A stretch of DNA of 64,000 nucleotides from Embleya sp040605455 (GCF_040605455.1 NZ_JBEXCV010000020.1:1-64000); one strand, 5' to 3'; numbered from the stretch's first letter, positions 24,207 through 33,779 are shown. The notes: generated by a model from the sequence alone, not told the origin. Numbers and translations are program-made.

Positions 24207-26570
24207 TCAGCCGGCCGTGGTCTCGGCCGGGCCGTAGTAGCCGTCGCCCGCGAAGCGCACGCGCAGCGGCTTTCCGGCCAGGTCGGACGGTATGCGCAGG
24301 ACGGCTTCGCCTTCCCCCGTGGTCCACGCGCGGGCGGTCGTCGTCGCGGTCTCGTCCGCGAGCGTCACCTCGACGTCGAACAGCGGTGTCGCACAGGCGT
24401 CCCGCAGCGAGACGGCGATCGTGTCCGGGCCCGACTTCGTGACGGCCAGTCGAGGCGCGCGGTTTGCGCATACGGTCGCGGCGAAGTCGCCGACCTCGAA
24501 GAGTTCCGCGTCGGATCCGCCGCCGAACCAGCCGATCGCGCCGCTCCCGCGCGCCACCGGCTGGTAGTGGGCGCGGTCGCGCTGTACGGCGAGCCACAGG
24601 TCGCGGTCCCGGCCATCGGTGGTCAGCAGTACGTACTGGGCGCCGGATGCGCGCAGTCGGCGGGTGAAGTCTGCGGCATCGCGCGGCTCGCCCAGGCTGG
24701 TGACGCGCCGCTGTCCGCGTTCGCCCATGATCAGTTGCACGAAGTGCTGGTAGGTGAATTCGGTGAAGGCCACGGTCCGGCCGTCGGGGACGCGGTTCAT
24801 CGCGGCGTAGGCGGCCGTGGGCAGGATGCGTCGGTCGCGGTTCGGGTCGCGCATCAGGCCCAGGGTCTCGCGGACGGTCGCGCGGTGTGCGAACGCACGG
24901 TCGCCGATCCAGGTGTTGGTCGGCTGGGTGGCCCACCACATGGAGATCGACGTGGTCGCGACGAACGCGCCCGCCACCAGCCCGGCCACACAGCTTCGAA
25001 GCAGCGGCGGCACCGTCACATGACGCACACCCGGACCGCCCCTCGGCCGTTGCGCCACGGCGGTCAGCACGGCGGCCAGGCACACGCAGCCGAACGCCGG
25101 CACGATCAACTGGTATCGCGCCCACCACGGCGCCGGAGACGCCGTCGCCGAGACGAGGAGCGGAAGCAACAGCCCCCACAGCAGGTCGAAGCGGCGCCTG
25201 AGCACGAACAGGGCGAGACCGACGAGCACGAGCGGGAGCAGGACGTAGATCCATTGCAGGCCGAAGCCCCCGGGTTGCTGATCGTGGGTGTAGGCCACGC
25301 GTTCTCGGTCGAAGAGCCACGAGTGCCAGGTGGCGCGGAGCTTGCTCTCGCCGGCGAGCTGCGGCACCGTGTTGTGGACGATGATCAGTTCGTCGACCGA
25401 TCCCCTGCCGTGGAAGCCGAGCATGGTGAAGGGGTAAAAGGGGTTGCCGTACCTGATCCAGGTACGGATGTACCAGTAGCCTCCCAACGCCGACGCGAGC
25501 AGGCCCAGTACGGCCGCGTTCGGCAACGCGATCCGAGCGGTGGCGGCGGCGTGGGCGCGCAACCGGGCCGAGCGCGTGGCCGGTTGCCGCTCCGTGGGCG
25601 GCGAGGCGCGGCGGCCCAGCGCGCCGACCATGCGCCAGGTCTGCACCATCACGAGGCCTACGACCATCACGGCGGTCAGCAGGTTCGAGGACTTGACGCC
25701 GATGGCCAGTCCCAGTGCGATCCCGACGATCAGGACCCGGCGGCGCAGACAGGCGCTCGCGTCCCGGCCGTGGTCGATGGCGTCTTGGACGGCGGGATGG
25801 ATGCCGAGGGTCAGATGCAGGGCGGTCAGGGTGGTCGCGGCGGTGGCGAAGTCGACGTAGGTGGTGGAGGCTTCCAGGAACACCGCGGGGATGGCCAGGA
25901 TGCCGAGGCCGGCGAGGGTGGCGTGCGCGCGGCGGGCGCCTGCGGTACGGGCGAGGCCGGCCGTGGCGACCGCACCCAGGGCGAGGAAGGCCAGGCCGGA
26001 TGCCCAGCCGAGTCGGGTGTCGCCGACGAACGCGCCGGTGAAGCCGGTGAGCAGTTCCTGGCCCTGCGGGTAGACGTCGGCCCACAACACCTGCGGGGTG
26101 TGCCCGACGTAGCCCTGCTGGAGCCAGATGGTGGGTCCGGGCAGGTGGTACCACAGTCCGTCGTAGTCCAGTGGGCCCAGGAACACGGCGAGCGCGGCAC
26201 GCCAGCAGTACTGGCCGCCCACCAGCAGCGCCAACACGACCACCAGCGGATGCCGCAGGCAGCGCCGTACGCGCGGCCACAACCCCGCTGCGACGGCGAC
26301 ACCGCGGCGTCGGGCCGCGTCGGCGCCGGTCCGTCGGGTGGCCACGACCTCCACTGCGGCGAGCGCGACCGCGGCGCCGAACAGGGCGCCCGCTTCGAGG
26401 CGCCGCAGCAGACCGCCGACCAGCAGGGTCAGGGCGGACAGTTGGGCCGTGCTCAACAGCAGCCACACCAGCACGATGTCCACCGCCCGGCGCATCCCGC
26501 TCGCGCACGCCAGATGCCAGCATCCGGCCGACGTGCACAGCAGGGCGATCACGAGTGCGGCGGCGTTCAC
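24207..26570 (-). CDS. GT-C type membrane glycosyltransferase/mannosyltransferase-like protein
   Basis: The product has 787 residues with about twelve membrane segments in its first 530 residues and an extracytoplasmic C-terminal domain. The motif LDYDGLWYHLPGPTIWLQQGYVG after the second group of helices is the acidic first loop of GT-C (ArnT/PMT-like) lipid-phosphate-sugar transferases. NPFYPFTMLGF and PAPWWARYQLIVPAFGC are further hydrophobic loop signatures. The last 120 residues form an Ig-like beta domain. Its GTG start overlaps the TGA of gtrA (GTGA), giving translational coupling. The likely role is transfer of a sugar from polyprenyl phosphate to a wall polymer or glycoprotein. The sugar and acceptor are unknown. 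Confidence 0.82.
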   Translation of the reverse strand: MNAAALVIALLCTSAGCWHLACASGMRRAVDIVLVWLLLSTAQLSALTLLVGGLLRRLEAGALFGAAVALAAVEVVATRRTGADAARRRGVAVAAGLWPRVRRCLRHPLVVVLALLVGGQYCWRAALAVFLGPLDYDGLWYHLPGPTIWLQQGYVGHTPQVLWADVYPQGQELLTGFTGAFVGDTRLGWASGLAFLALGAVATAGLARTAGARRAHATLAGLGILAIPAVFLEASTTYVDFATAATTLTALHLTLGIHPAVQDAIDHGRDASACLRRRVLIVGIALGLAIGVKSSNLLTAVMVVGLVMVQTWRMVGALGRRASPPTERQPATRSARLRAHAAATARIALPNAAVLGLLASALGGYWYIRTWIRYGNPFYPFTMLGFHGRGSVDELIIVHNTVPQLAGESKLRATWHSWLFDRERVAYTHDQQPGGFGLQWIYVLLPLVLVGLALFVLRRRFDLLWGLLLPLLVSATASPAPWWARYQLIVPAFGCVCLAAVLTAVAQRPRGGPGVRHVTVPPLLRSCVAGLVAGAFVATTSISMWWATQPTNTWIGDRAFAHRATVRETLGLMRDPNRDRRILPTAAYAAMNRVPDGRTVAFTEFTYQHFVQLIMGERGQRRVTSLGEPRDAADFTRRLRASGAQYVLLTTDGRDRDLWLAVQRDRAHYQPVARGSGAIGWFGGGSDAELFEVGDFAATVCANRAPRLAVTKSGPDTIAVSLRDACATPLFDVEVTLADETATTTARAWTTGEGEAVLRIPSDLAGKPLRVRFAGDGYYGPAETTAG

Positions 26571-27070
26571 CGCGCCGGTCCGGATACGTCGTTGGCGTTC
26601 GACGCCCAGGAGGCCGCGTCGGGAGCCGGTGGCGTGGCGCGGAAGACCCAGGTGCGGTAGCCCCAGAAGCGGAACGCCGTTGCCAGGGCCATTCCGATCA
26701 CGTTGCCCGAGATGTTGTCCGCGAGCAGGCTGTCGAAGCCCAGGACGTCGTGGGAGAGCGAGAGGCAACCGAGTTGGATGGTCAGGCCGCCGCAGCTCCA
26801 GCCGACGAACAGCAGGAATCGCCGTCGTGCGTCGGCGGCTTCCTCGGGCGTGGCGCGGTGGCCGTAGGTCCAGCGGCGGTTGCCGAGGTAGGCGATCACG
26901 GTGGCGGCGCTGAGCGAGACGAACTTCGCGAGGAGGGAAGGGGTGTCGAGGAGTGCCCGCAGGATGTTGAACAGGACGACATCGGTCGCGTAGCCGAGGC
27001 CGCCCACCAGGGCGAACCTCGATATCTCCGGTGCCAGGCGGCGCAGGCGCTCGAATGGTGCAGGGAACAT
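26567..27070 (-). CDS. GtrA-family membrane protein
   Basis: This 167-residue GtrA-like protein has four membrane helices: FALVGGLGYATDVVLFNILRALL, FVSLSAATVIAYLGNRRWTY, LLFVGWSCGGLTIQLGCLSL and NISGNVIGMALATAFRFWGYRTWVF. The signatures RFALVGG and NRRWTYGHR are typical. GtrA proteins are thought to flip or present polyprenyl-phosphate sugars to membrane glycosyltransferases, and the coupled GT-C gene downstream fits this. The ATG at 27070 is preceded by GAGAAAG. Candidate promoters lie in the 240-bp gap upstream. Confidence 0.9.
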   Translation of the reverse strand: MFPAPFERLRRLAPEISRFALVGGLGYATDVVLFNILRALLDTPSLLAKFVSLSAATVIAYLGNRRWTYGHRATPEEAADARRRFLLFVGWSCGGLTIQLGCLSLSHDVLGFDSLLADNISGNVIGMALATAFRFWGYRTWVFRATPPAPDAASWASNANDVSGPAR

Positions 27071-27306
27071 GAGTGCTTTCTCGTCGCTGTGGGGGGCGGG
27101 TCCGATGCGCGCGGCTCGGCGCTTTCGGGCAGCGCGAAGCACGCCCCGGCGCGGTGTGTCCGGGCCGGGCCGGCGCGGCGGCTGCCTACAAGGGATCGAG
27201 TGACCGACGGAGCGGGTCGTCCGGGCGATGGGGGCCGAGACGGGAGATCAGGGCCCAGGGCCCGGGCGTATCGGCAGCCCGGGCCGGGATCAGGTGTCGC
27301 CGCGGG

Positions 27307-28602
27307 TCAGGGGGCGTCCCAGCGCGGTGAGGCCGCGATCGCCTTCACCTGGTCCTGAAGCATGGAGGGTCCGGCAAAGGAGGTCGATTTGTCGCGCTTG
27401 CTCTCGGAAGACTGGTCCTGCTCGAAGCGGATCCGGAGTCCGTGGGCGCGGAAGGCGGTCAGGGCCCACGGTGCGTACCTGCCTTGCGCGGTGCGCGCGC
27501 GGTCGATCCTCGCCGATGTCCCGTCGGACAGTTTCACCATCTCGCAGGTCCCGGCCGTGGAATCTGCTTTGGGGGCGGCGGGCGGGCAGACCTCGATCGG
27601 GCCGGAGTCGACGCTCACGTTCAGCCTATGGGTTTCGGAGTCGGTGTCCACGACGAACTCGCTCGTGCTCGACGACCCGTCGGCCGAGGCCACGCGCGCC
27701 CCGGAGCGCAACAGGGCGGGCACCAACCCGGTGACCTGCTGCTCGGGGGTGGCTACGGCCGCGCCGACCGGTTCCCAGCTCGCACTGCGGGCGATGGCGG
27801 CGATCTGCTCCATGTTCAGGCCCGAGACACCGGCGATGTCGCCGACCACGAGGTAGTCGCCACTGGCCCGGACGTCGACGCGTGCGCCGTCGGGTCGGGT
27901 GTACAGAGCCCGCCACAACTGCAACGGGTCGGTGCTGTCCCCCTTGTCCTTGATGGTCCTGCGCGTGGTCAGCACGGCTCCGTCCGGCTCCGGCGACCGG
28001 CTGCACTCACTCTTCGAAAGGGTCTCGTCGCAGTACGCGTCGCTGTCGTCGCGGCTGCCGGGAACCGGGCGGGAGATCAGCACGCCGAGCTCGGAGGATC
28101 CGGACGCGGTCGTGTAGGTCGCCATGACTTCCGCCTGGGAGCGGAGTACCCTCGGTGAACCCGCCGCGAAGTAACTGTAGCTGTTGGTCAGTTGACCGTC
28201 CGAAGGAACAGCTTTGGCCAGCAGCGGCACCAGGTCGCGCGGCGCGTCGGTCACCCAGGGGGCGCCGGTACGGTCGGCGGGTCCGGAATGCGAGTCGAAC
28301 ACGCCCTCGGCGGTGGCCCATCCGGCGACGCTCGCCGTCACCAGGACGGCGGCGAGGGCACTCCGGCGCAGGGTTCTGAACCGCCGGCGCTGCCGGCCGC
28401 GGGCGAGACCTCGGGCCACCAGGTCGGAGCTGGGCCCGGGAAACGTGTCGCCGGCGGCCCGCAGTGCCCCGGGCAACTCCCGCTCGTACCGCTCGAAGTC
28501 CTCGTCGCTGAACGGGTCCGCATCGGTGAACACGGCCTTCACGTCCTTCCGGTCGCGGTCACGGGGTCGGGGTTGGTGGTCGGATTCGGGTCCGGTCAAC
28601 AT
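27307..28602 (-). CDS. Membrane-anchored partner of SigE-family sigma factor (CU044_5270-like)
   Basis: This protein has 431 residues. An acidic cytoplasmic N-terminus (FSDEDFERYERELPGALRAAGDTFP) is followed by a basic stretch, one membrane helix (ALAAVLVTASVAGWATAEGVF, about 82-102), and a large extracytoplasmic domain with four Cys. This design is shared by CU044_5270-like proteins that are routinely encoded with SigE-family sigma factors and probably act as anti-sigma factors or surface sensors. Its ATG overlaps the sigma-factor stop by 7 nt, so translation is coupled. The extracytoplasmic domain contains an LppX/outer-lipoprotein-like beta pattern, but I cannot name a ligand. Confidence 0.78.
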   Translation of the reverse strand: MLTGPESDHQPRPRDRDRKDVKAVFTDADPFSDEDFERYERELPGALRAAGDTFPGPSSDLVARGLARGRQRRRFRTLRRSALAAVLVTASVAGWATAEGVFDSHSGPADRTGAPWVTDAPRDLVPLLAKAVPSDGQLTNSYSYFAAGSPRVLRSQAEVMATYTTASGSSELGVLISRPVPGSRDDSDAYCDETLSKSECSRSPEPDGAVLTTRRTIKDKGDSTDPLQLWRALYTRPDGARVDVRASGDYLVVGDIAGVSGLNMEQIAAIARSASWEPVGAAVATPEQQVTGLVPALLRSGARVASADGSSSTSEFVVDTDSETHRLNVSVDSGPIEVCPPAAPKADSTAGTCEMVKLSDGTSARIDRARTAQGRYAPWALTAFRAHGLRIRFEQDQSSESKRDKSTSFAGPSMLQDQVKAIAASPRWDAP

Positions 28603-29105
28603 GTCGCCGCCGGGGCTCGCAGTTCGGTGCCCAGGAGGGCGCGCAGCCGGCCCAGGGCCCGCTTGGCGCGGACCGGTACGGTGCCGGGCGCTATCCGCAG
28701 GATGTCCGCGGCCTCCTTCACCGAGTAGTCCTCCCAATAGCGCAGCACCAGGACCGCGCGGTCGGCCGGGGACAGTCGGGCCAGACCTTCCAGGAGGGTC
28801 AGGCGCAACTCGATGTCGTCGTCGACGGGTGCGTGCGGCTCCGGGAGTTCCTCGGCGGGATGCTCAGACCAGCGTTTGAGCCGGCGGGCGGACAGGAACG
28901 TGCGCACCAGCGTCGTATGCGCGTAGGCCATCGGGGCGTCCATCGTGCTCACCCGGTTCCAGCGGGGGAAGAGCTTGCCGAAGGTCTCCTGGACCAGGTC
29001 CTCGGCGAGGTGCCAGTCGCCGGTGAGCAGGCAGGCAGTACGCAACAGTTGGCTGCTGCGCGCATGCGCGAACTCTTCGAAGTCCGCAGCCTTGCTTCCC
29101 GACAT
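28596..29105 (-). CDS. SigE-family (ECF) RNA polymerase sigma factor
   Basis: This is a 169-residue sigma factor with region 2 at about residues 10-75 (EEFAHARSSQLLRTACLLTGDWHLAEDLVQETFGKLFPRW) and region 4 at about 105-160 (LARLSPADRAVLVLRYWEDYSVKEAADILRIAPGTVPVRAKRALGRLRALL). The wording LLTGDWHLAEDLVQETF is typical of the actinobacterial SigE family (ECF41-neighbouring groups). The ATG at 29105 follows GGAGG. The gene is coupled to a transmembrane partner downstream, the usual regulator-sensor pair. The target promoters cannot be inferred from this window. Confidence 0.93.
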   Translation of the reverse strand: MSGSKAADFEEFAHARSSQLLRTACLLTGDWHLAEDLVQETFGKLFPRWNRVSTMDAPMAYAHTTLVRTFLSARRLKRWSEHPAEELPEPHAPVDDDIELRLTLLEGLARLSPADRAVLVLRYWEDYSVKEAADILRIAPGTVPVRAKRALGRLRALLGTELRAPAATC

Positions 29106-29544
29106 GGGGCCTCCACACATTGGCGTCACACGAGTAACGCCTCGACCACGCGTTTTCATAACACCCTGGATCGGAATTTGTTTTGGGACCCGCTGCCGAG
29201 GCGGCTGCCCGTCGACGGAACGGACCGCTGCGCGCGAGGTCCATCCGGTCCGTGAAGGGCGGCCGCCGTTCCCGAGGCCGCGTGGCGTCACGAGGACCCG
29301 GGTTCACCGGGGAAATGATGTATTCCCGTGTCGCCGGCGCGGTCGACCCCTACCGTGGTGGGTTCAAGTGGGATGTCGAAGCGGGAGGGTTGGCTGTGCT
29401 GCACGATGCGACCCGGATCGAGTTGCTCCCGGGTACCCGGGTGCGCAGACTCCTGCCCTGGCCCCATGCCCAGGGCCGGGGCCTGCCCCCGGAGGTGTCG
29501 GCCGATCGCGCCGGCGGCATCGGTGCCCGCTGCCACCCCGACGC

Positions 29545-29915
29545 GGACATCACCCGACTGCGCGAGAGCACCGGGACGGGGGTGCGGGTGTGGGATCCGG
29601 CGTCGGGCCGACCCGTCGGGCAACCTCTCACGGAGCGCATCGACCGGGTGCCGACGGTGGCATGTGCCGTCCTGGACGGACGGCCGGCCGGCCGCTGTGA
29701 GCCTCTCGGCCGGCCGTGCCGCAGCGATCCGGAACCCGACCACCACCCGGCCCGTCACCCGGCCCCTCACCGGCCACGCCCGTCGGGTGCCGGCAACGGC
29801 GCTCACCGTCCCGGACGGTCGGCCCGTCGCGGTCACGGGTTGCGAAGACCGCTCCGTACGGCTCTGGGACCTCGCAGGCATGAAGCGGTGGAAACCGTTC
29901 ACCACCAACCGATGG
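29545..29915 (+). pseudogene. Remnant of a WD40-repeat protein gene, frameshifted
   Basis: Two adjacent pieces of WD40 blade sequence lie in different plus frames. Frame A reads TGTGVRVWDPASGRPVGQPL followed by DGRP near 29690. Frame B reads TRPLTGHARRVPATALTVP and EDRSVRLWDLAGMKRW from about 29759. Together they match the repeat unit GH-(x)n-VRLWD. No start, no full repeat set and no continuous frame remain. The gene was probably a large WD40 or AAA-WD40 protein of the kind common in Streptomyces. The surrounding sequence to 30130 shows no other gene. Confidence 0.6.
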
Positions 29916-30098
29916 CCGCGGTGCGGCCGCCGACGGCGTCCGGGGCGGTCCGTGAGGTTCGCGTGTGTCGCGCATCGGTGCCGGAATCTCCCGGGGCGCT
30001 GCCTCGCACGCCGGCAGGCGGCGATTCGGGGCCGACGGGCGACCGCGCCCACCCCGCCCGGTGCGCCGTTATCGCCGACCGCGCCGCCCGGGTGCCCG

Positions 30099-30135
30099 TT
30101 GGTCAGACCCGGCCGAGCGGGGTAGAACGATAGAC
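30099..30135 (+). promoter_or_regulatory. Probable leaderless promoter of the SpoIIE phosphatase
   Basis: TTGGTC (30099-30104), 18 nt, then TAGAAC (30123-30128), 7 nt, then the ATG at 30136. Transcription would start at or next to the start codon, which explains the lack of a ribosome site. Confidence 0.5.
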
Positions 30136-32829
30136 ATGGCCGACACTTTCGGCCGGTTCCGGGGCGCATCGGCTCAGCCGCCGTCCGACAGGCGCCCGAG
30201 AAGCGTCGCGGGGCAGGTCTTCGTACTGCAAGTGGCCGTCGTGGTCCTGCTCGTGGCCGGCGCGGTGCTCGCGCTCGTGCTGCAGTCGCGGTACGACAAC
30301 AACCAGGAGGCCCGGCAGCGGGCGGTCTCCGTCGCGCAGACGTTCGCCCACTCCCCCGGCCTCGTGGCCGCACTCGAATCGCCCGACCCCAGCAGCGTGC
30401 TGCAACCGCTGACCGAGGCCGCCCGCATGGACGCCGACGTCGACTTCATCGTGGTGACGGACACCCAGGGGATCCGCTACACGCACCCCCGACCGGAACT
30501 GATCGGACGGCGCGTCGTCGCCACCATCCAACCGTCACTGGCCGGCCACACCCTCGTGGAGAGCGTCTACGGTCCGCTCGGCCACGAGGAACAGGCGGTC
30601 GTGCCCGTCATCGATGCCAACGGCTCGGTCCGGGGTCTGGTCATCGCCGGCCTCAAGGTCGAGAACGTGCACGGCGTGGTCGACCGGCAAATGCCGGTCA
30701 TCCTCGGCACCGCCGCGGCCGGCCTCGCGGTGGCCACCGGCGGAACCGCGCTGGTGACCCGGCGGCTGCGGCGCCAGACCCACGGCCTGGACCCGGCCGA
30801 GATGACCCGCATGTACGAGCACCACGACTCAGTGCTGCACGCCGTCCGCGAAGGTGTGCTCATCGTCGGCGGCGACGCCCGGCTGTTGCTGGCCAACGAC
30901 GAGGCCGCACGGCTGCTCGACCTGCCGCCCGACGCCGAGGGCCGGCGGATCACCGACCTGCCCGACCTCGATCCGGACATGGCGCAATTGTTGTCCTCCG
31001 GCAGCCCGGTCACCGACGAGGTCCACCTTGCCGGAGGCCGGTTGCTGGCGGTCAACCAGCGCCTTACGGACCGTCACGGCGGCCCCCCGAGCACGGTCGC
31101 CACCATCCGCGACTCGACGGAACTGACGGCACTCGCCGGAAAGGTCGAGGTGGCGGGCGGGCGACTCAGGCTGCTGTACGACGCCGGCGGCTCCATCGGC
31201 ACCACCCTGGACGTGGTGCGCACAGTCGAGGAACTCGCCGATATCGCGGTCCCCCGGTTCGCCGACTTCGCCACCATCGACGTGGCGGACCCGGTCCTGG
31301 AGGGAGGCGAGCCGGCGGGCAACGGCGCCAAGATGCGCCGGATCGCCGTCCGCGGCATCCGCGAGGACCACCCCCTGTACCCACGCGGCATGCTCATCGA
31401 CTTCGTCCCCTCCACCCCGCAGGCGCGCGGGCTCGGCAGCGGCCGACCCGAGATCGTGGCCGACCTGTCCACCGCGACCGGCTGGCACGCCCAGGATCCG
31501 GAGCGGGCGGGTGAGATCGTCGCGTACGGCATCCATTCGCTGATCACCGTTCCCGTCCAGGCCCGGGGCGCCGTGCTGGGCGTGGCCAACTTCTGGCGCC
31601 TGGAGCGACCCGAGCCGTTCGACGAGGAGGACCTGTCCCTGGCCGAGGAACTGGTCGCCCGCGCCGGGGTGAGCATCGACAATGCCCGCCGCTACACCCG
31701 CGAACACACCCTGGCGGTGGCCCTGCAACGCAGCCTGCTGCCGCGCGCCCTGCCCGAGCAGAGCGCCCTGGAGGTCGCCCACCGCTACCTGCCCGCGCAA
31801 TCGGGGGTCAGCGGCGACTGGTTCGACGTGATCCCGCTCTCCGGCTGCCGGGTGGCGCTGGTCGTCGGCGACGTCGTCGGCCACGGCCTGCACGCCGCCG
31901 CCACCATGGGGCGGCTGCGCACCGCCGTGCACAACTTCGCCACGCTCGACCTGCCTCCCGACGAACTCCTCGACCACCTGGACGACCTGGTCGCCCGGAT
32001 CGACCAGGACGAGGCCGATGCCGAGGTCGGGTCGGGCATCATCGGCGCCACCTGCCTGTACGCGATCTACGACCCGGTGTCCCGGCGCTGCACGATGTCC
32101 CGGGCCGGACACCCGCTGCCCGCGCTGGTCGACCCCGCCGGCGGCGTGGAGTTCCCCGACCTCCCGGCCGGGCCGCCGCTCGGACTGGGCGGCATGCCGT
32201 TCGAGACCGCCGAGTTCGAGGTGGCCGAGGGCAGTTCGCTCGTGCTCTACACCGACGGCCTGATCGAGGACCGCACCCGCGACTTCGACGTCGGCATGGA
32301 ACTGCTGGGCCGGGCCCTGGCGCACGCGGGCCGGTCGCCGGAGGAGAGTTGTCGCGCCGTACTGGAGGCGCTCTTGCCCACTCGTCCCAGGGACGACGTG
32401 GCGCTGCTGATCGCCCGCACCCGCGTACTGGGGGCGGACCGGGTGGCCGAGTGGGTCGTGCCCGCGGATCCGGCCGCCGTCGCCGGGATGCGCGAGGCGG
32501 TCTCCGCGAAACTGGACGAATGGCGGCTGGAGGACCTGTCGTTCGGCACCGAACTGATCCTCAGCGAGTTGGTCACCAACGCCATCCGCTACGGGTCCGA
32601 GCCGATCAGGGTACGGCTGTTGCGCGACCGCAGCCTGATCTGTGAGGTCACCGACGGCGGCAGTACCGCACCGCACATGCGCTACGCGGCCACCACGGAC
32701 GAGGGAGGCCGCGGGTTGTTCCTCGTCGCCCAACTGGCCGCGCGCTGGGGCACGCGCTACCTCCCGGACGGCAAGGTCATCTGGGCGGAGCAGGCGCTGC
32801 CGGCGCCGGCCGGCGGCACCGAGACCTGA
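30136..32829 (+). CDS. Membrane sensor SpoIIE-family protein phosphatase with GAF and ATPase domains
   Basis: This 897-residue protein senses outside signals and acts on STAS-type antagonists. It has TM1 (about 26-48), a CitA/DcuS-like Cache sensor (AVSVAQTFAHSPGLVAALESPDP, HPRPELIGRRVV), TM2 (about 190-210), a PAS domain (REGVLIVGGDARLLLANDEAARLL), a GAF domain (EELADIAVPRFADFATIDV to SIDNARRYT), and a SpoIIE phosphatase (SGDWFDVIPL, VVGDVVGHGLHAA, CTMSRAGHPLP, LVLYTDGLIE; metal Asp residues present). It ends in an RsbW-like ATPase (ELILSELVTNAIRYG, DEGGRGLFLVAQLAARWGTRY). Combining phosphatase and kinase-like domains on one chain is common in Streptomyces partner switching. The start has no ribosome site but a leaderless-type promoter. 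Confidence 0.94.
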   Translation: MADTFGRFRGASAQPPSDRRPRSVAGQVFVLQVAVVVLLVAGAVLALVLQSRYDNNQEARQRAVSVAQTFAHSPGLVAALESPDPSSVLQPLTEAARMDADVDFIVVTDTQGIRYTHPRPELIGRRVVATIQPSLAGHTLVESVYGPLGHEEQAVVPVIDANGSVRGLVIAGLKVENVHGVVDRQMPVILGTAAAGLAVATGGTALVTRRLRRQTHGLDPAEMTRMYEHHDSVLHAVREGVLIVGGDARLLLANDEAARLLDLPPDAEGRRITDLPDLDPDMAQLLSSGSPVTDEVHLAGGRLLAVNQRLTDRHGGPPSTVATIRDSTELTALAGKVEVAGGRLRLLYDAGGSIGTTLDVVRTVEELADIAVPRFADFATIDVADPVLEGGEPAGNGAKMRRIAVRGIREDHPLYPRGMLIDFVPSTPQARGLGSGRPEIVADLSTATGWHAQDPERAGEIVAYGIHSLITVPVQARGAVLGVANFWRLERPEPFDEEDLSLAEELVARAGVSIDNARRYTREHTLAVALQRSLLPRALPEQSALEVAHRYLPAQSGVSGDWFDVIPLSGCRVALVVGDVVGHGLHAAATMGRLRTAVHNFATLDLPPDELLDHLDDLVARIDQDEADAEVGSGIIGATCLYAIYDPVSRRCTMSRAGHPLPALVDPAGGVEFPDLPAGPPLGLGGMPFETAEFEVAEGSSLVLYTDGLIEDRTRDFDVGMELLGRALAHAGRSPEESCRAVLEALLPTRPRDDVALLIARTRVLGADRVAEWVVPADPAAVAGMREAVSAKLDEWRLEDLSFGTELILSELVTNAIRYGSEPIRVRLLRDRSLICEVTDGGSTAPHMRYAATTDEGGRGLFLVAQLAARWGTRYLPDGKVIWAEQALPAPAGGTET

Positions 32830-32873
32830 GCCGGCGCGGCCGACCTTCGAGCTGTCCGGCAAGCACTGCCACG

Positions 32874-32909
32874 TTGTCCCGGACGCGCCCGAACTCCTAG
32901 AATTCGACT
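32874..32909 (+). promoter_or_regulatory. Probable leaderless promoter of the amidohydrolase-IclR operon
   Basis: TTGTCC (32874-32879), 18 nt, TAGAAT (32898-32903), 6 nt, then ATG at 32910. A TANNNT element 6-7 nt before the start codon and the absence of any Shine-Dalgarno sequence are the hallmark of actinobacterial leaderless mRNAs. Confidence 0.65.
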
Positions 32910-33779
32910 ATGTGTCCTACTGATCCGATTATTCGGACACCGTTGGTCGTCGACGCCCACGTGCACGTGGCGTCGGCGGACCGCGCGCGCTTTCCGCTCG
33001 CACCCTCCGGAGTCGGCAGCCCCTGGTTCCACGCGGACGACGTCGGCGCCCGTGAGCTGACGGCCGCGATGCACACGGGCGGGGTGCACCGCGCGGTGGT
33101 GGTGCAGGCGGTGGGCGCCTACGGATACGACTGCTCGTACGCGATCGACGCCGTGCGGACCGACCGGGACCGGTTCGCCCTGGTCGGCGCGGTGGACATG
33201 GATTGCGCCGACCCCGCCGGCGCACTCGCGGCCCTGGCCCGCGAAGCCGGTGAACTCCTGCGCGGGGTAAGGGCGTTCGGTGCGTACGGACGCCGGCCCC
33301 GCTGGCTGGAGGACGGGCGCGCGGACGAGGTGTGGGCGCCGGCGGGCGAGCTCGGGCTGACCGTGGTCCCGGTGCTGTTCCCCGACGCGCTGCCCAGGCT
33401 GGGCGCGGTGGTCGCCCGGCACCCGCACGTCCCGGTCGCGCTGGACCACTGCGGCTTCGTGGACCTGACGGGCAGCACACCGTTCGCGGCGGCTCCGCTG
33501 TTCGACCTCGCCGCCCTCCCGGCGGTGCGGGTCAAGGTGTCCACGCACGTGCTGAACCTCGCGGCGGCCGAGGGCGATCCGGCCGATGTGGTGGACCGGC
33601 TCGCGCGGGCGTTCGGCGCGCACCGGATGGCGTGGGGGTCGGACCACCCGCAGACCGCCGGCTCGACGTATCCGGCTATGGTCGCCCTGGGCCGGCGGGC
33701 CGCACGCCGACTCTCCCCCGCGGATCGCGACGACTTCCTCGGCCGCACCGCACTCAGCCTCTGGTGGAGCGCCACATGA
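32910..33779 (+). CDS. Amidohydrolase-2 family TIM-barrel metal hydrolase
   Basis: The product has 289 residues. It opens with VVDAHVHVASADRARFPLAP (metal-binding HxH), continues with HRAVVVQAVGAYGYDCSYAIDA, VPVLFPDALPRLGAVVARHPHVPVALDHCGFVD (ligand His, DHCG) and ends with AHRMAWGSDHPQT (catalytic Asp). This pattern is that of the Amidohydro_2 clan that includes pyrone-dicarboxylate lactonase, fuconolactonase and ACMSD. The substrate is likely a lactone or decarboxylatable acid, but is not determined. The stop overlaps the IclR start (ATGA), implying one operon, with IclR as its probable specific regulator. Confidence 0.87.
   Translation: MCPTDPIIRTPLVVDAHVHVASADRARFPLAPSGVGSPWFHADDVGARELTAAMHTGGVHRAVVVQAVGAYGYDCSYAIDAVRTDRDRFALVGAVDMDCADPAGALAALAREAGELLRGVRAFGAYGRRPRWLEDGRADEVWAPAGELGLTVVPVLFPDALPRLGAVVARHPHVPVALDHCGFVDLTGSTPFAAAPLFDLAALPAVRVKVSTHVLNLAAAEGDPADVVDRLARAFGAHRMAWGSDHPQTAGSTYPAMVALGRRAARRLSPADRDDFLGRTALSLWWSAT

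Noticed and set aside
24016..26538. 840-codon minus-strand frame over the GT-C gene
   Set aside because: Same strand but shifted frame, Arg-rich, no membrane segments; the 787-residue frame with hydrophobic helices is the real gene.
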